Origin: Nocardiopsis metallicus
Lineage (GTDB): Bacteria; Actinomycetota; Actinomycetes; Streptosporangiales; Streptosporangiaceae
Length of the DNA: 64,000 nucleotides
Assembly (NCBI RefSeq): GCF_014201115.1
Contig: NZ_JACHDO010000001.1
Coordinates: 868,001 to 932,000, forward strand
Reading direction: 5' to 3'
Below, in pieces: positions 34,270 through 42,995 of this stretch. Made by a program: the position numbers and the translations under genes. Each line of letters starts with the position of its first letter. The stretch's first letter is position 1. The notes under the pieces were generated by a model, which worked only from the letters and a program-made list of their open reading frames with translations, did not search any database and had not been told where the DNA came from.

Positions 34270-35088
34270 CTACGACAGCACCAGCCGCGGACCCCCCGGC
34301 GGCTCGGGGCGGGGCTCCCACTCGCGCGGATAGCCCAGTGAGACCTCGGTGTGCGGGACCCCGTCGACGCTGATGGTGCGGGGGATGTGCAGATGGCCGT
34401 AGACGACCGCGCGGGCCCGGTAGCGCAGGTGCCAGTCGGCGGTCTCCTCGGTGCCGCACCACTGGGCGAACTCGGGGTGGCGCAGCACCCGGGTGGGTTC
34501 GCGCACCAGCGGGTAGTGGTTGACGAGCACCGTGGTCATATCCGGGGACAGCGAGTCCAGCCGGGCGCGTGTGTACGCCAGCCGCGCGCGGCACCAGGCA
34601 TCCCGCCCCGGGTGCGGGTCGGGGTGCAGCAGGTACTCGTCGGTGCACACCACGCCGCTGGCGTGCGCCGCGGCCAGGGCCTGGGCCTTGGTGCGGGCGC
34701 CCTCCGGTCGGAAGGTGTGGTCGTAGCCGATGAACAGGGGAACCACCGTCACCGGGCCGTCGGCGCCCTCCCACACGGGGTAGGGGTCCTCGGGGGTGTG
34801 CACGCCCAGCGAGCGCAGGCCCTCGACCAGGTACAGGTACCGTTCCTCGCCACGCAGCCGGACGGGATCCGCGGGCAGCGTCCACAGGTCGTGGTTGCCC
34901 GGAACCCACACCACGGTGGCGAACCGGGAGGCCAGCGCCCCCATGGTTTCGAGCACCTCGTCGGCGGTATCGGCCACGTCCCCGGCCACGAGCAGCCAGT
35001 CCTCGTCCGAGGACGGCACCAACGCCTCGGTGAAGGCGCGGTTGGCCTCGTACCTGACGTGCAGGTCGCTGATGGCGAACAGGCCCAC
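34270..35088 (-). CDS. Calcineurin-type metallophosphoesterase
   Basis: 272 residues from GTG 35088 (GGAAGG on the minus strand ~9 nt before it; GTG 35094 is an alternative). The metal-binding motifs appear in order: AISDLH, AGDVAD, PGNHDLW, VNHYP and YGHLH, a complete set for a dinuclear phosphodiesterase. The open frame extends far upstream but is Arg/Pro-rich and not credible as protein. Substrate unknown; possible cyclic nucleotide or nucleic-acid phosphodiesterase. Convergent with the photolyase gene. Confidence 0.88.
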   Translation of the reverse strand: MGLFAISDLHVRYEANRAFTEALVPSSDEDWLLVAGDVADTADEVLETMGALASRFATVVWVPGNHDLWTLPADPVRLRGEERYLYLVEGLRSLGVHTPEDPYPVWEGADGPVTVVPLFIGYDHTFRPEGARTKAQALAAAHASGVVCTDEYLLHPDPHPGRDAWCRARLAYTRARLDSLSPDMTTVLVNHYPLVREPTRVLRHPEFAQWCGTEETADWHLRYRARAVVYGHLHIPRTISVDGVPHTEVSLGYPREWEPRPEPPGGPRLVLS

Positions 35089-35289
35089 GGCCACCGCCCT
35101 TCCGTGTCGACGCCGGATCGCGGCCACACTATCCGGTCGCGGTCCCGCCTGATCGTGTGAGGCGGCGAAGCCGAAACCGCCCGCGCCGACAGGGATCTTT
35201 CCACGAAAGGAAGGCGCGACCCCGGCACCGGTCAGTGGTTCGCTCTCCCCGACGTGTCCCCCGGCACAGGATCCGGGTAGCCCCGCCCC

Positions 35290-35656
35290 ATGACCGCGGC
35301 ACAGAGCCCACAGGGCACGGCGACCGTCACCACACGGATCACCGACAACTGCGACGGCCGCAAGCGGGCATGGGTGAAGGAGGCGGTCCGACTGCCGCCC
35401 GCCGACGCCACGCGTTCGGTGGACGCGCACGTCTTCCGGTTCCCGCCCCTCAGGAGTGGGGCGCCGACCTCTACGTCGTGGACGAGTCCGTCCACCGCTT
35501 CCGGCAGCCTGAAGCACCGTATGGCGCGGGCGCCTCTCGCGAGGGTCCTGGGGATCGCCGGGCCGGGAGGTCCCCGCCGACGACGGCCGGTCCCTCCTCC
35601 GGGTGCGCCTGGTGCCAGCTCTCGGGGCCGCCGACACGGACGTGCTGTCCTGCTGA
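35290..35656 (+). pseudogene. Frame-shifted relic of an unknown gene
   Basis: Successive frames show coding-like codon use: from ATG 35290 TTRITDNCDGRKRAWVKEAVRLPPADA, then in a second frame QEWGADLYVVDESVHRFRQPE, then in a third GREVPADDGRSLLRVRLVPALGAADTDVLSC before a TGA at 35654-35656. No family recognised. Two or more frameshifts make it non-functional. Confidence 0.4.
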
Positions 35657-35689
35657 TCCGGAACCGGGGCCTCAGGCTCTGGCATCAGG

Positions 35690-36191
35690 TTCCTCGTGGA
35701 AAAACGAGGAGTGGAATGGCTGGTATGCGCATTTTGAATCATTCACTGGAGTGACCGAAACATAGCGTGTTCGGTTGACTCAGAACCTCGAATCATCGGG
35801 TCTCCGGTCGGCTTTCTGGTGAACTATGGGATGAGTTGGATTATTTGTCGCATTGCTGCTGTATTGGGGTTTTGTCGGGGTGCATGGTCGACATTCGTGC
35901 TGTTCATAGGGTTTTCTTGTTGATTTGATCTGAATTGAGCTGGCTATTTGTGTCGATGGTCTGATTCGGTTATCGGATTTGCGTGGGTGGTCCTTCTGCT
36001 GTCTGAAAAGGTTGTTCCTGTTCTCTTGTCTTGCTGTTTCTCGTAGAGTGATCCGCGGTTTGCGGGGCTCGGTCCGGAAGGCGTCGGAGCGGGTCGGGCT
36101 ACCCCGCATTCCATCCCCTTGACCCTCTCGATCCGTTCACCGCGGCCTCCGCGGAGCACGGGTACGAACAGCACGAGGAGAGACACCGCCG
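35690..36191 (+). promoter_or_regulatory. AT-rich upstream region of the 2-MIB operon
   Basis: From ~35700 to ~36060 the sequence is strikingly AT- and T-rich for this genome, with runs such as TTGTTGATTTGATCTGAATTG (35919 on), and holds no credible gene on either strand. GC returns at ~36060. The encapsulin ATG at 36192 is preceded by GAGGAGAGACACCGCCG, a good ribosome site. The region must contain the operon promoter and a leader of unusual composition. Confidence 0.55.
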
Positions 36192-37595
36192 ATGTCGATC
36201 GATTCAGCGCCCGAAGTAAGCACCAGCCAGCAGAAGAGCCTGGCGACCGCGGCCGCTCGGAACCTGGCCACCACCACCAAGTCCGCTCCGCAGATGCAGG
36301 GCAAGAGCTCCCGCTGGCTGCTGAAGACGCTGCCGTGGGTTCAGACCGACGGCGGCGCCTACCGGGTCAACCGCCGCCTGACCTACACCATCGGCGACGG
36401 CCGGATCGACTTCGTGCAGACCGGCTCCCAGGTGCGCGTCATCCCCCGGGAACTGGGTGAGCTGGCCGTACTGCGCGACTACGACGACATCGAGGTCCTG
36501 GAGGCCCTGGCCGGACGCTTCGTCCAGCGGGAGTTCGAGCCCGGGGAGGTCCTGGCGCAGGAGGGGACCTCCGCGGACCACCTCTACCTGATCGCGCACG
36601 GCCGGGTGCACAAGACGAGCAACGGGGCCTACGGCGAGACCAACAGGCTCGGCACGCTGGCTGACGGCGACCAGTTCGGTGAGCGCTACCTCCTCGACAC
36701 CGAACCCGACTGGGAGTTCACCGTCAAGGCGGCCACCGCGGGCACCCTGCTGGAGCTGCCGCGTCAGGAGTTCATCGCGATCCTGGACGACTCGCCGAGC
36801 CTGCAGGCGCACGTCCAGCGGTACCTTTCCGTGCCCGGCCAGCGCCAGAACAAGCACGGCGAGGCCGAGATCGCCCTGTCCTCGGGTCACTCCGGCGAGG
36901 TCGAGCTGCCCGGCACCTTCGTGGACTACGAGCTCAAGCCCCGCGAGTACGAGCTGAGCGTGGCCCAGACCGTGCTGCGCGTACACACCCGGGTGGCCGA
37001 CCTCTACAACAAGCCGATGAACCAGACCGAGCAGCAGCTGCGGCTGACCGTGGAGGCCCTGCGCGAGCGCCAGGAGTACGAACTGGTCAACAACCGCGAG
37101 TTCGGCCTGCTGCACAACGCCGACTTCAAACAGCGCATCCAGACCCACTCCGGCCCGCCCACCCCCGACGACCTCGACGACCTGATCAGCATGCGGCGCG
37201 GCACCCAGTTCATGTTCGCCCACCCGCGCGCCATCGCGGCCTTCGGCAAGGAGTGCAACAAGCTCGGACTGAACCTCGGCACCGCGGACGTCAACGGCCA
37301 CCACCTGCCCGCCTGGCGCGGGATCCCGATCCTGCCCTGCGGCAAGATCCCGGTCTCGGAGCACCACACCTCGTCCATCATCGCCGTGCGCACCGGAGAG
37401 GACAACGAGGGCGTCATCGGCCTGCACCAGACGGGGCTGCCCGACGAGGTCGAGCCCGGACTCAACGCCCGCTTCATGGGGATCGACGGCCAAGCGCTCA
37501 TCTCCTACCTGGTGAGCACCTACTTCTCCGCCGCGGTCCTGGTACCGGACGCGCTCGGCGTCCTGGAGAACGTCGAGGTCCGTCCCCGTGCCTGA
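36192..37595 (+). CDS. Family 2B encapsulin shell protein with cNMP-binding domain
   Basis: 467 residues. The N-terminal arm and E-loop part of the HK97-type shell ([34 protein letters not shown]) are followed by an inserted cyclic-nucleotide-binding domain (~95-210: [27 protein letters not shown]...[11 protein letters not shown]). The A- and P-domain part comes after it ([30 protein letters not shown]...[16 protein letters not shown]...). This domain order defines family 2B encapsulins. They form icosahedral compartments and commonly enclose terpene cyclases; earlier literature simply called it a Crp-like regulator of the 2-MIB cluster. First gene of the operon; 35 bp before the synthase. 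Confidence 0.92.
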   Translation: MSIDSAPEVSTSQQKSLATAAARNLATTTKSAPQMQGKSSRWLLKTLPWVQTDGGAYRVNRRLTYTIGDGRIDFVQTGSQVRVIPRELGELAVLRDYDDIEVLEALAGRFVQREFEPGEVLAQEGTSADHLYLIAHGRVHKTSNGAYGETNRLGTLADGDQFGERYLLDTEPDWEFTVKAATAGTLLELPRQEFIAILDDSPSLQAHVQRYLSVPGQRQNKHGEAEIALSSGHSGEVELPGTFVDYELKPREYELSVAQTVLRVHTRVADLYNKPMNQTEQQLRLTVEALRERQEYELVNNREFGLLHNADFKQRIQTHSGPPTPDDLDDLISMRRGTQFMFAHPRAIAAFGKECNKLGLNLGTADVNGHHLPAWRGIPILPCGKIPVSEHHTSSIIAVRTGEDNEGVIGLHQTGLPDEVEPGLNARFMGIDGQALISYLVSTYFSAAVLVPDALGVLENVEVRPRA

Positions 37596-37630
37596 GGGCC
37601 CGGCACCGTCAGGGAAGGAGGTCTGAGACG

Positions 37631-39022
37631 GTGTCACTGATGTCCCGGATGTCCGCGTCCACCGCGGGGCACAGGACGGCGGAACTGGTGGCCGCCCTGC
37701 TCCGCGATCCGCACCGTCCCGGTAAGTCCGACCTGCTCGCGGCACCGGACGGATCGTCCCCCCACAGCCCGGCCGCGCCCGGACCGACCGCCTCGGGCCA
37801 GTCCGCGCCGGTCCCGCCCGCGCCGGTCCCGCCCGCCCCACCGGCGGCCGCGCCCCTGCTGCCCCCCGGGCCCACCGGGATCGGCACGTCCGCGGCGAGG
37901 GTGCTGCTGCCCGAGGCGCCTCGGGCCAACGGGGCCGTCACAGGGACTGCCCCGGCCGCCCGCGCCTCCAGCAGCGCCCGGGCCGTGCCGAGGATCCCGA
38001 CCGCACCGTCCGGGCCCGGGTACACCGGCTCCGGCCCGGCACCGGGGGACGTGGGCTCACCGGTTCCCGTCCTGTACTGCCCTCCCGCGGTCCGGGACGA
38101 CCCGGCCCTGGGGGAGGAGGTCGACGACCGGTTGGTCGAGTGGGCCGCCGAGGTCGGCGTCTACCCCGGCCAGCTCGACAGGGTCCGCTCAGCGGGCTTC
38201 GGCCGCCTCATCATGCTCGCCCACCCCGAGACCAGCGACCCCGACAGGTTGTTGGCGGCGGCCAAGTGCGCCCTCGCCGAATGGTCCGTGGACGACCACT
38301 ACGTGGACGGTGAGGTGGAGGAGGCCCGGCCGGAACTGCTCGGCCAGCGGCTGGCGATCGCCCACTCGGTGATCGACCAGGCGCACCTGCCGCTGAAGTA
38401 CGCACCCCAGTTGGAAGAGGTGGTGCGCGCGGACCCGGTGATGGTCGCCCTGCGCTCCAGCCTGGACAACCTGGCCAGATTCGGCTCCCACGCCCAGGTG
38501 CGACGGCTCCGGCACGAACTGGGCATCATGTTCGTGGCCTACAACCAGGAGGCTGTCTGGGCCGCCACGGGGCAGCGGCCTCCCATGTGGGAGTTCCTCA
38601 TGCACCGGCACGAGAACAGCTTCGTCCCGTGCATGGCGCTGATCGACACGCTGGCCGGATACGAGCTCCCCCAGGAGGAGTTCGCCGACCCCCGGGTCCG
38701 CCGGGTGTTCACGATGGCGGGGTCGGCGACCGTGATCGTCAACGACCTCTACTCCATGGCCAAGGAGGACCCCTCCGACTTCAGCGTGCCCAGGCTGATC
38801 GCCACGGAGGAGGGCTGCTCCGAGCGGGAGGCGATCGAGCGCACCGTGCTCCTGCACGACGAACTGATGCACACCTACGAGGCGGAGGCGGCCGCGCTCG
38901 CGCTCACCGGCTCACCGGAACTGCGCCGCTTCCTCGCCGGAGTGTGGGCGTGGACCGGAGGCAGCCGCGAGTGGCACGCCAGCAGCGGCCGCTACCACGG
39001 CACCGGAACCGGCGCGAGCTGA
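37631..39022 (+). CDS. 2-methylisoborneol synthase with disordered N-terminal tail
   Basis: 463 residues from GTG 37631; AAGGAGG at 37615-37621 supports it. Residues ~1-135 are Pro/Ala/Ser/Gly-rich and disordered. In family 2B systems such a tail loads the enzyme into the encapsulin shell. The rest is a class I terpene cyclase: Asp-rich motif VDDHYVDG, later NDLYSMAKED (NDxxSxxKE metal triad), and a C-terminal WHASSGRY. It cyclises 2-methyl-GPP to 2-methylisoborneol, the earthy odorant. It sits between the shell gene and the methyltransferase, in the standard order. Confidence 0.93.
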   Translation: MSLMSRMSASTAGHRTAELVAALLRDPHRPGKSDLLAAPDGSSPHSPAAPGPTASGQSAPVPPAPVPPAPPAAAPLLPPGPTGIGTSAARVLLPEAPRANGAVTGTAPAARASSSARAVPRIPTAPSGPGYTGSGPAPGDVGSPVPVLYCPPAVRDDPALGEEVDDRLVEWAAEVGVYPGQLDRVRSAGFGRLIMLAHPETSDPDRLLAAAKCALAEWSVDDHYVDGEVEEARPELLGQRLAIAHSVIDQAHLPLKYAPQLEEVVRADPVMVALRSSLDNLARFGSHAQVRRLRHELGIMFVAYNQEAVWAATGQRPPMWEFLMHRHENSFVPCMALIDTLAGYELPQEEFADPRVRRVFTMAGSATVIVNDLYSMAKEDPSDFSVPRLIATEEGCSEREAIERTVLLHDELMHTYEAEAAALALTGSPELRRFLAGVWAWTGGSREWHASSGRYHGTGTGAS

Positions 39023-39136
39023 CCGGAGGCCGGTCCGTACACCCGAGGTCCCCCGGCGCGGGCCCACGCGGCCCCGCCCCGGTTCGGCGTGCCCCGAACC
39101 GACCGAATACACCACCACGACAAGGAGCCACACGCG

Positions 39137-40009
39137 ATGACCGCGACCATGCCCTCTCAGAACCAGGCGCCGGCCCCGGTCCTGCGCACCGACTACCAGC
39201 GGTCGGTGGCGGACTACTGGAACGAGGAGCAGGACCCCGTCAACATCCGCCTCGGTGAGGTCGACGGCCTGTTCCACCACCACTACGGGATCGGCGACTA
39301 CGATCCGTCCGTCCTCGAAGGGCCCGAGGAGACCCGCGAACAGCGCATCATCGAGGAGATGCACCGCCTGGAGACCGCGCAGGCGGACGTGCTGCTGGAC
39401 CACCTCGGGAACATCACGCCCAGCGACCGGATCCAGGACACCGGTTCCGGCCGCGGCGGCACCAGCTTCATGGCCAACGCCCGGTTCGGCTGCCACGTCG
39501 ACGGGGTGAGCATCTCCCAGAAGCAGGTCGACTTCGCCAACGACCAGGCCCGGGAACGCGGCGTGGACGACAAGGTGCGGTTCCACTTCCGGAACATGCT
39601 GGACACCGGCTTCGAGACGGGTTCGATGCGCGCCGTCTGGAACAACGAGTCCACGATGTACGTGGACCTGTTCGACCTCTTCCGCGAGCACGCCCGCCTC
39701 CTGGAGTACGGAGGCCGCTACGTCACCATCACCGGTTGCTACAACGACGTCACCGGCGGCCGGTCCAAGGCGGTCAGCCAGATCGACGAGCACTACACCT
39801 GCAACATCCACTCCCGGAGCGAGTACTTCCGGGCGATGGCAGCCAACAACCTCGTTCCGATCAACGTCGTCGACCTCACCGCCGCGACCATCCCGTACTG
39901 GGAGCTGCGGGCGCGGTCGCAGGTGGCGACCGGGGTCGAGGACCCGTTCCTGACCGCCTACAAGGAGGGCAGCTTCCACTACCTGCTCATCGCCGCCGAC
40001 CGGGTCTGA
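39137..40009 (+). CDS. Geranyl diphosphate C2-methyltransferase
   Basis: 290 residues from ATG 39137 (AAGGAG at 39122-39127). Class I SAM methyltransferase with the binding loop DTGSGRGGTSFMANARFGCHVDGVSISQKQVDFA, related to cyclopropane-fatty-acid-synthase-type enzymes. YWNEEQDPVNIRLGEVDGLFHHHYGIGD is typical of GPP methyltransferases. It adds a methyl group from SAM to C2 of geranyl diphosphate, producing the substrate of the neighbouring cyclase. Length and order are normal for the pathway; intact. Confidence 0.93.
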   Translation: MTATMPSQNQAPAPVLRTDYQRSVADYWNEEQDPVNIRLGEVDGLFHHHYGIGDYDPSVLEGPEETREQRIIEEMHRLETAQADVLLDHLGNITPSDRIQDTGSGRGGTSFMANARFGCHVDGVSISQKQVDFANDQARERGVDDKVRFHFRNMLDTGFETGSMRAVWNNESTMYVDLFDLFREHARLLEYGGRYVTITGCYNDVTGGRSKAVSQIDEHYTCNIHSRSEYFRAMAANNLVPINVVDLTAATIPYWELRARSQVATGVEDPFLTAYKEGSFHYLLIAADRV

Positions 40010-40158
40010 TCCCGCCTTTCCCGGCCCGGGACTCCGGCCGCCTCACGACCCGGGCGCCGGTTTCCCGAGGAAGACACGCGGGTGCCCGCCTCCGCGCGGG
40101 GCGGGCATCCCGGTCCCGGGTCGGAAAGTCGCCAAACCGTCGAACACGAAAGGTGCCG

Positions 40159-40761
40159 ATGACCACCGACACCGATACCGGGGGCCCCGGCCCCGTGAAC
40201 GAGACTGTGCCGGGTGAGCGCGAACAGATCCTGCTGGAACTGGTCGACGAGGCCGGAACGACGACCGGAACCGCCGAGAAGCTGTCCGCGCACCAGGCGC
40301 CGGGTCGGCTGCACCGGGCCTTCTCGGTCTTCCTGCTCGACGACCGGGGGCGTCTGCTGCTGCAGCGCCGCGCCCTGAGCAAGTACCACTCGCCCGGCCT
40401 GTGGTCGAACACCTGCTGCGGCCACCCCCTCCCGGGCGAACCGCCCTTCGCGGCGGCGGCCCGGCGCACGGGTGAGGAACTGGGGCTGGCCCCGGAACTG
40501 ATGCGCGCGGCCGGAACGGTGCGCTACCACCACACGGACCCCGTGTCCGGGCTGGTGGAGCGTGAGTACAACCACCTGTTCGCCGGGGTGGTTCGGGCCG
40601 AGCCCCGACCCGATCCCGAGGAGGTGGCGCAGACGGCCTTCGTCGACTCCGCCGAGCTGGAGCGACTGCGGACAGAGGCCCAGTTCTCCGTGTGGTTCCC
40701 CACGGTCCTCGACGCCGTCCGCCCCGCCCTGCGCGAACTGGCCGACTCAGCCGACTGGTAG
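40159..40761 (+). CDS. idi: Isopentenyl-diphosphate delta-isomerase (type I)
   Basis: 200 residues from ATG 40159 (GAAAGG just upstream). Nudix-type IPP isomerase motifs are seen: LHRAFSVFLLDDRGRLLLQRRA, SPGLWSNTCCGHPLPGE with the catalytic Cys, AAARRTGEELGL, and REYNHLFAGVV with the glutamate region. It interconverts IPP and DMAPP. Lying 150 bp after the GPP methyltransferase on the same strand, it probably supplies DMAPP for GPP in the 2-MIB pathway; idi is not always part of such clusters. Confidence 0.93.
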   Translation: MTTDTDTGGPGPVNETVPGEREQILLELVDEAGTTTGTAEKLSAHQAPGRLHRAFSVFLLDDRGRLLLQRRALSKYHSPGLWSNTCCGHPLPGEPPFAAAARRTGEELGLAPELMRAAGTVRYHHTDPVSGLVEREYNHLFAGVVRAEPRPDPEEVAQTAFVDSAELERLRTEAQFSVWFPTVLDAVRPALRELADSADW

Positions 40762-40869
40762 CGGACCCGAAACCACGGCCCCGGCCCTGACCCCGCCCCG
40801 GCCCGGTTCGGTTCGGCTCTGAACTGCCCTTCCTCGCCCCTCGGGCCCAGCCGTGGCATCCTTGGCGAT

Positions 40870-40883
40870 ACCAGGATCCTGGT
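40870..40883. promoter_or_regulatory. Perfect 14-bp palindrome before the NucS-like gene
   Basis: ACCAGGATCCTGGT at 40870-40883 is exactly self-complementary and ends 17 nt before the ATG at 40901, overlapping the expected promoter/leader. A likely operator; the regulator is unknown. Confidence 0.45.
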
Positions 40884-40900
40884 GACCTTCGGGGGCGACA

Positions 40901-41947
40901 ATGTTGTACGAACTCGGTTTGTCCGGCGGCCTGGCTCCGGTGCCGGAGACGACGTTCGCCGAGGCCGGAGTCTGGGAGCGCCGGGACCTGCAGGCCGCTG
41001 TCCACGACCACATCGGGGTGCTGGGTGATGACCTGAAGGTCGTCGCCGAGGAGTTCGACCGCTTCGAGGGCTCCCGGCGCCGGATCGACCTGCTGTGCGT
41101 CGACCGTCAACTGTGCCTGGTGGTCGTCGAGCTCAAACGCACCGCCGACGGCGGCCACATGGAACTCCAGGCTCTGCGGTACGCGGCGATGGTCGCCGGA
41201 ATGCCCTTCGACGACCTGTGCGCCGCCCTGGCCCGGCACCGCCGCGCCGTCGACGGGGGCGAGTTCACGGTCGAGCGGGCCCGCGCCGAACTCCTGGAGT
41301 GGTGGGAGGACGAGGGTGACGAGGAACCGGTCATCGGACGCGACGTGCGCGTCATCCTCGTCTCCGCCGACTTCGGCCAGGAGGTCACCACCGCCGTGCT
41401 CTGGCTCAACGAGGTGTACGGCACCGACATCCGCTGCGTGCGCCTGTCGCCCTACCGGCACGGGGACAGCGTGCTCCTGGACGTGCAGCACATCATCCCG
41501 CTGCCCGAGGCCGAGGACTTCCTGATCCAGGCCCGTCAGCACAGCGACGCGGTGCGTACCGCCTCGGGCCGCGACCGGACCCGCTACCTCATCGAGTTCG
41601 AGGGGCGGAGCGAAGGCCCGCTGAACAAACGCAGAGCGGTGCTGGCCATGGTCGGGGCCGTGCACGCCGCGGGGGCGGACCCGGAGCGTGTCCGCGGCGC
41701 GGTGGGGGAGGGCAAGTTCAGGTCCGTCGCGGTGCCCGAACCCGGTCAGGAGCTCTGGGAGGCCTTCGCCGAGCGGCACGGGCTCAGCCGGGAGCAGCGC
41801 AGCCGGTGGTTCCACGAGGACCCGCTGGCCGACGGTGACCGGGTGTGGGTGCTCAGCAACCAGTGGGGGACCGACACCGAGGACGTCCTGCGAGCGCTGG
41901 CCGCGCTGGCGCCCGGGAACGGCGGACCGGCCTTCCGGGCGGTGTGA
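40901..41947 (+). CDS. PD-(D/E)xK nuclease of the NucS/DUF91 kind
   Basis: 348 residues. N-terminal half: RRIDLLCVDRQLCLVVVELKR gives Asp ~63 and E-x-K at ~77-79, the catalytic core of the restriction-like fold; QALRY (~90-94) matches the RecB/NucS QxxxY helix. A second part (~190-345) is mixed and ends with WFHEDPLADGDRVWVLSNQWG, which resembles a separate helical or DNA-binding module. NucS-like nucleases act on mismatched or branched DNA, but stand-alone relatives may be defence nucleases. A palindrome near the start suggests regulation. Lies between the 2-MIB and McrBC regions. Confidence 0.75.
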   Translation: MLYELGLSGGLAPVPETTFAEAGVWERRDLQAAVHDHIGVLGDDLKVVAEEFDRFEGSRRRIDLLCVDRQLCLVVVELKRTADGGHMELQALRYAAMVAGMPFDDLCAALARHRRAVDGGEFTVERARAELLEWWEDEGDEEPVIGRDVRVILVSADFGQEVTTAVLWLNEVYGTDIRCVRLSPYRHGDSVLLDVQHIIPLPEAEDFLIQARQHSDAVRTASGRDRTRYLIEFEGRSEGPLNKRRAVLAMVGAVHAAGADPERVRGAVGEGKFRSVAVPEPGQELWEAFAERHGLSREQRSRWFHEDPLADGDRVWVLSNQWGTDTEDVLRALAALAPGNGGPAFRAV

Positions 41948-42013
41948 GCGGTCATAGTGCCCGCCGGGCCGCGCGGGTGGGTCTCCGCACGGCCCGGGGA
42001 GTCACCGGCTCTG

Positions 42014-42700
42014 TCAGCAGCGGGTGTTGATGGTGTTCTGGATGGAGGACTTCTCGGTGCTGGTCACCGAAAGGTCGTATCGGTGCTTCACGTTGACCCA
42101 GGCCTTGACGTAGTCGCAGTGGATCGCGGTGCGCGGGGGCATCCACGCGGACGGGTCTCGGTCGCCCTTGGAGCGGTTGCTGCTCGCCGTCACCGCCCAC
42201 AACTGGGGTGAGGAGACGTCGTTGGCGAAGGCGCGGCGCCGGTCGGTGGACCAGGTGTTGGCACCCGACCGCCAGGCGTCGTACAGCGGCACCATGTGGT
42301 CGATGTCGAACTCGGAGGCATTGCCGGTCCACACGCCGTCGTACTCGCTGGACCAGCGGCCCGACGTCGGCCGGCAGTTCCCGTCGACCTGGACGGTGTG
42401 GCCGTCGCGGCGCAGGACGAACTGGCGGGCGTCACAGGGGCTGCTGACCACCACCCAGTGCGGGAAGAGGCTGCGGTCGTAGCCCGAACCGTTGTTCTTG
42501 GCGCGGACCGTCAGACCGTTCAGCTGGGTCTGTGCGACGGAGGTGGAGGGGATGCCGGGGGGAAGGATGTGGTGGGCCAGGGCCGGGGCGGCCCACCCTA
42601 GGACGGCGATGAGGACGGCGGCGGCGAACACGGCCAGGGAGCCGAGCACCGTTCGGCGCACACCGGTGACGGGGGAGGGAGCGGGGGATGCGGGCAACAT
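42014..42700 (-). CDS. Secreted HNH family endonuclease
   Basis: 228 residues. A hydrophobic signal segment (VLGSLAVFAAAVLIAVLGWAAPALA, ~18-42) is followed by a mature domain with two Cys pairs. The HNH/DUF1524-like core has FDIDHMVPLYDAWRSGA, AFANDVSSPQLWAVTASSNRSKGDRDPSAWMPP, and a final CDYVKAWV. The DH pair and the N/H further on would form the beta-beta-alpha metal site. Probably exported and acting on extracellular DNA for nutrition or competition. Convergent with the NucS-like gene; intact. Confidence 0.85.
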   Translation of the reverse strand: MLPASPAPSPVTGVRRTVLGSLAVFAAAVLIAVLGWAAPALAHHILPPGIPSTSVAQTQLNGLTVRAKNNGSGYDRSLFPHWVVVSSPCDARQFVLRRDGHTVQVDGNCRPTSGRWSSEYDGVWTGNASEFDIDHMVPLYDAWRSGANTWSTDRRRAFANDVSSPQLWAVTASSNRSKGDRDPSAWMPPRTAIHCDYVKAWVNVKHRYDLSVTSTEKSSIQNTINTRC

Positions 42701-42813
42701 GTCTCCTGGGGGGAGGAAGTGACAGGTCGGACATCCACACCATGATCGTTTTCGAGGCGTCCGACCAGTCCCCCTGCGTTAAATTCCCGCTGTCTTCGGG
42801 TGGCGCCCCGGTG

Positions 42814-42985
42814 ACGGACCCGCCCGTGGAGCGGTCACCTGCTGGGCGGGGGGTACGCGGGGGCCGAGCTCCGCCGGGTCCACGGGGTCGCGCGGCGGGA
42901 GCTGTCACCGTTCGCGGCGGCACTGCCCGCCCGCGCGAACCCGCGGGGGTCCTTCGAGCGGTTGCTCGACACCGACGGCCCCTGA
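42814..42985 (+). pseudogene. Short coding-like fragment
   Basis: A stretch with strong third-position GC reads LLGGGYAGAELRRVHGVARRELSPFAAALPARANPRGSFERLLDTDGP before TGA 42983-42985, but has no start or upstream part. It looks like the severed C-terminus of an unknown protein. Confidence 0.3.
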
Positions 42986-42995
42986 ACCGGGCGGC

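Noticed and set aside
35157..35765. 200-codon + strand frame near 35.2-35.8 kb
   Set aside because: Overlaps the start of the metallophosphoesterase gene and its codon bias holds only in short patches; replaced by a low-confidence relic call.
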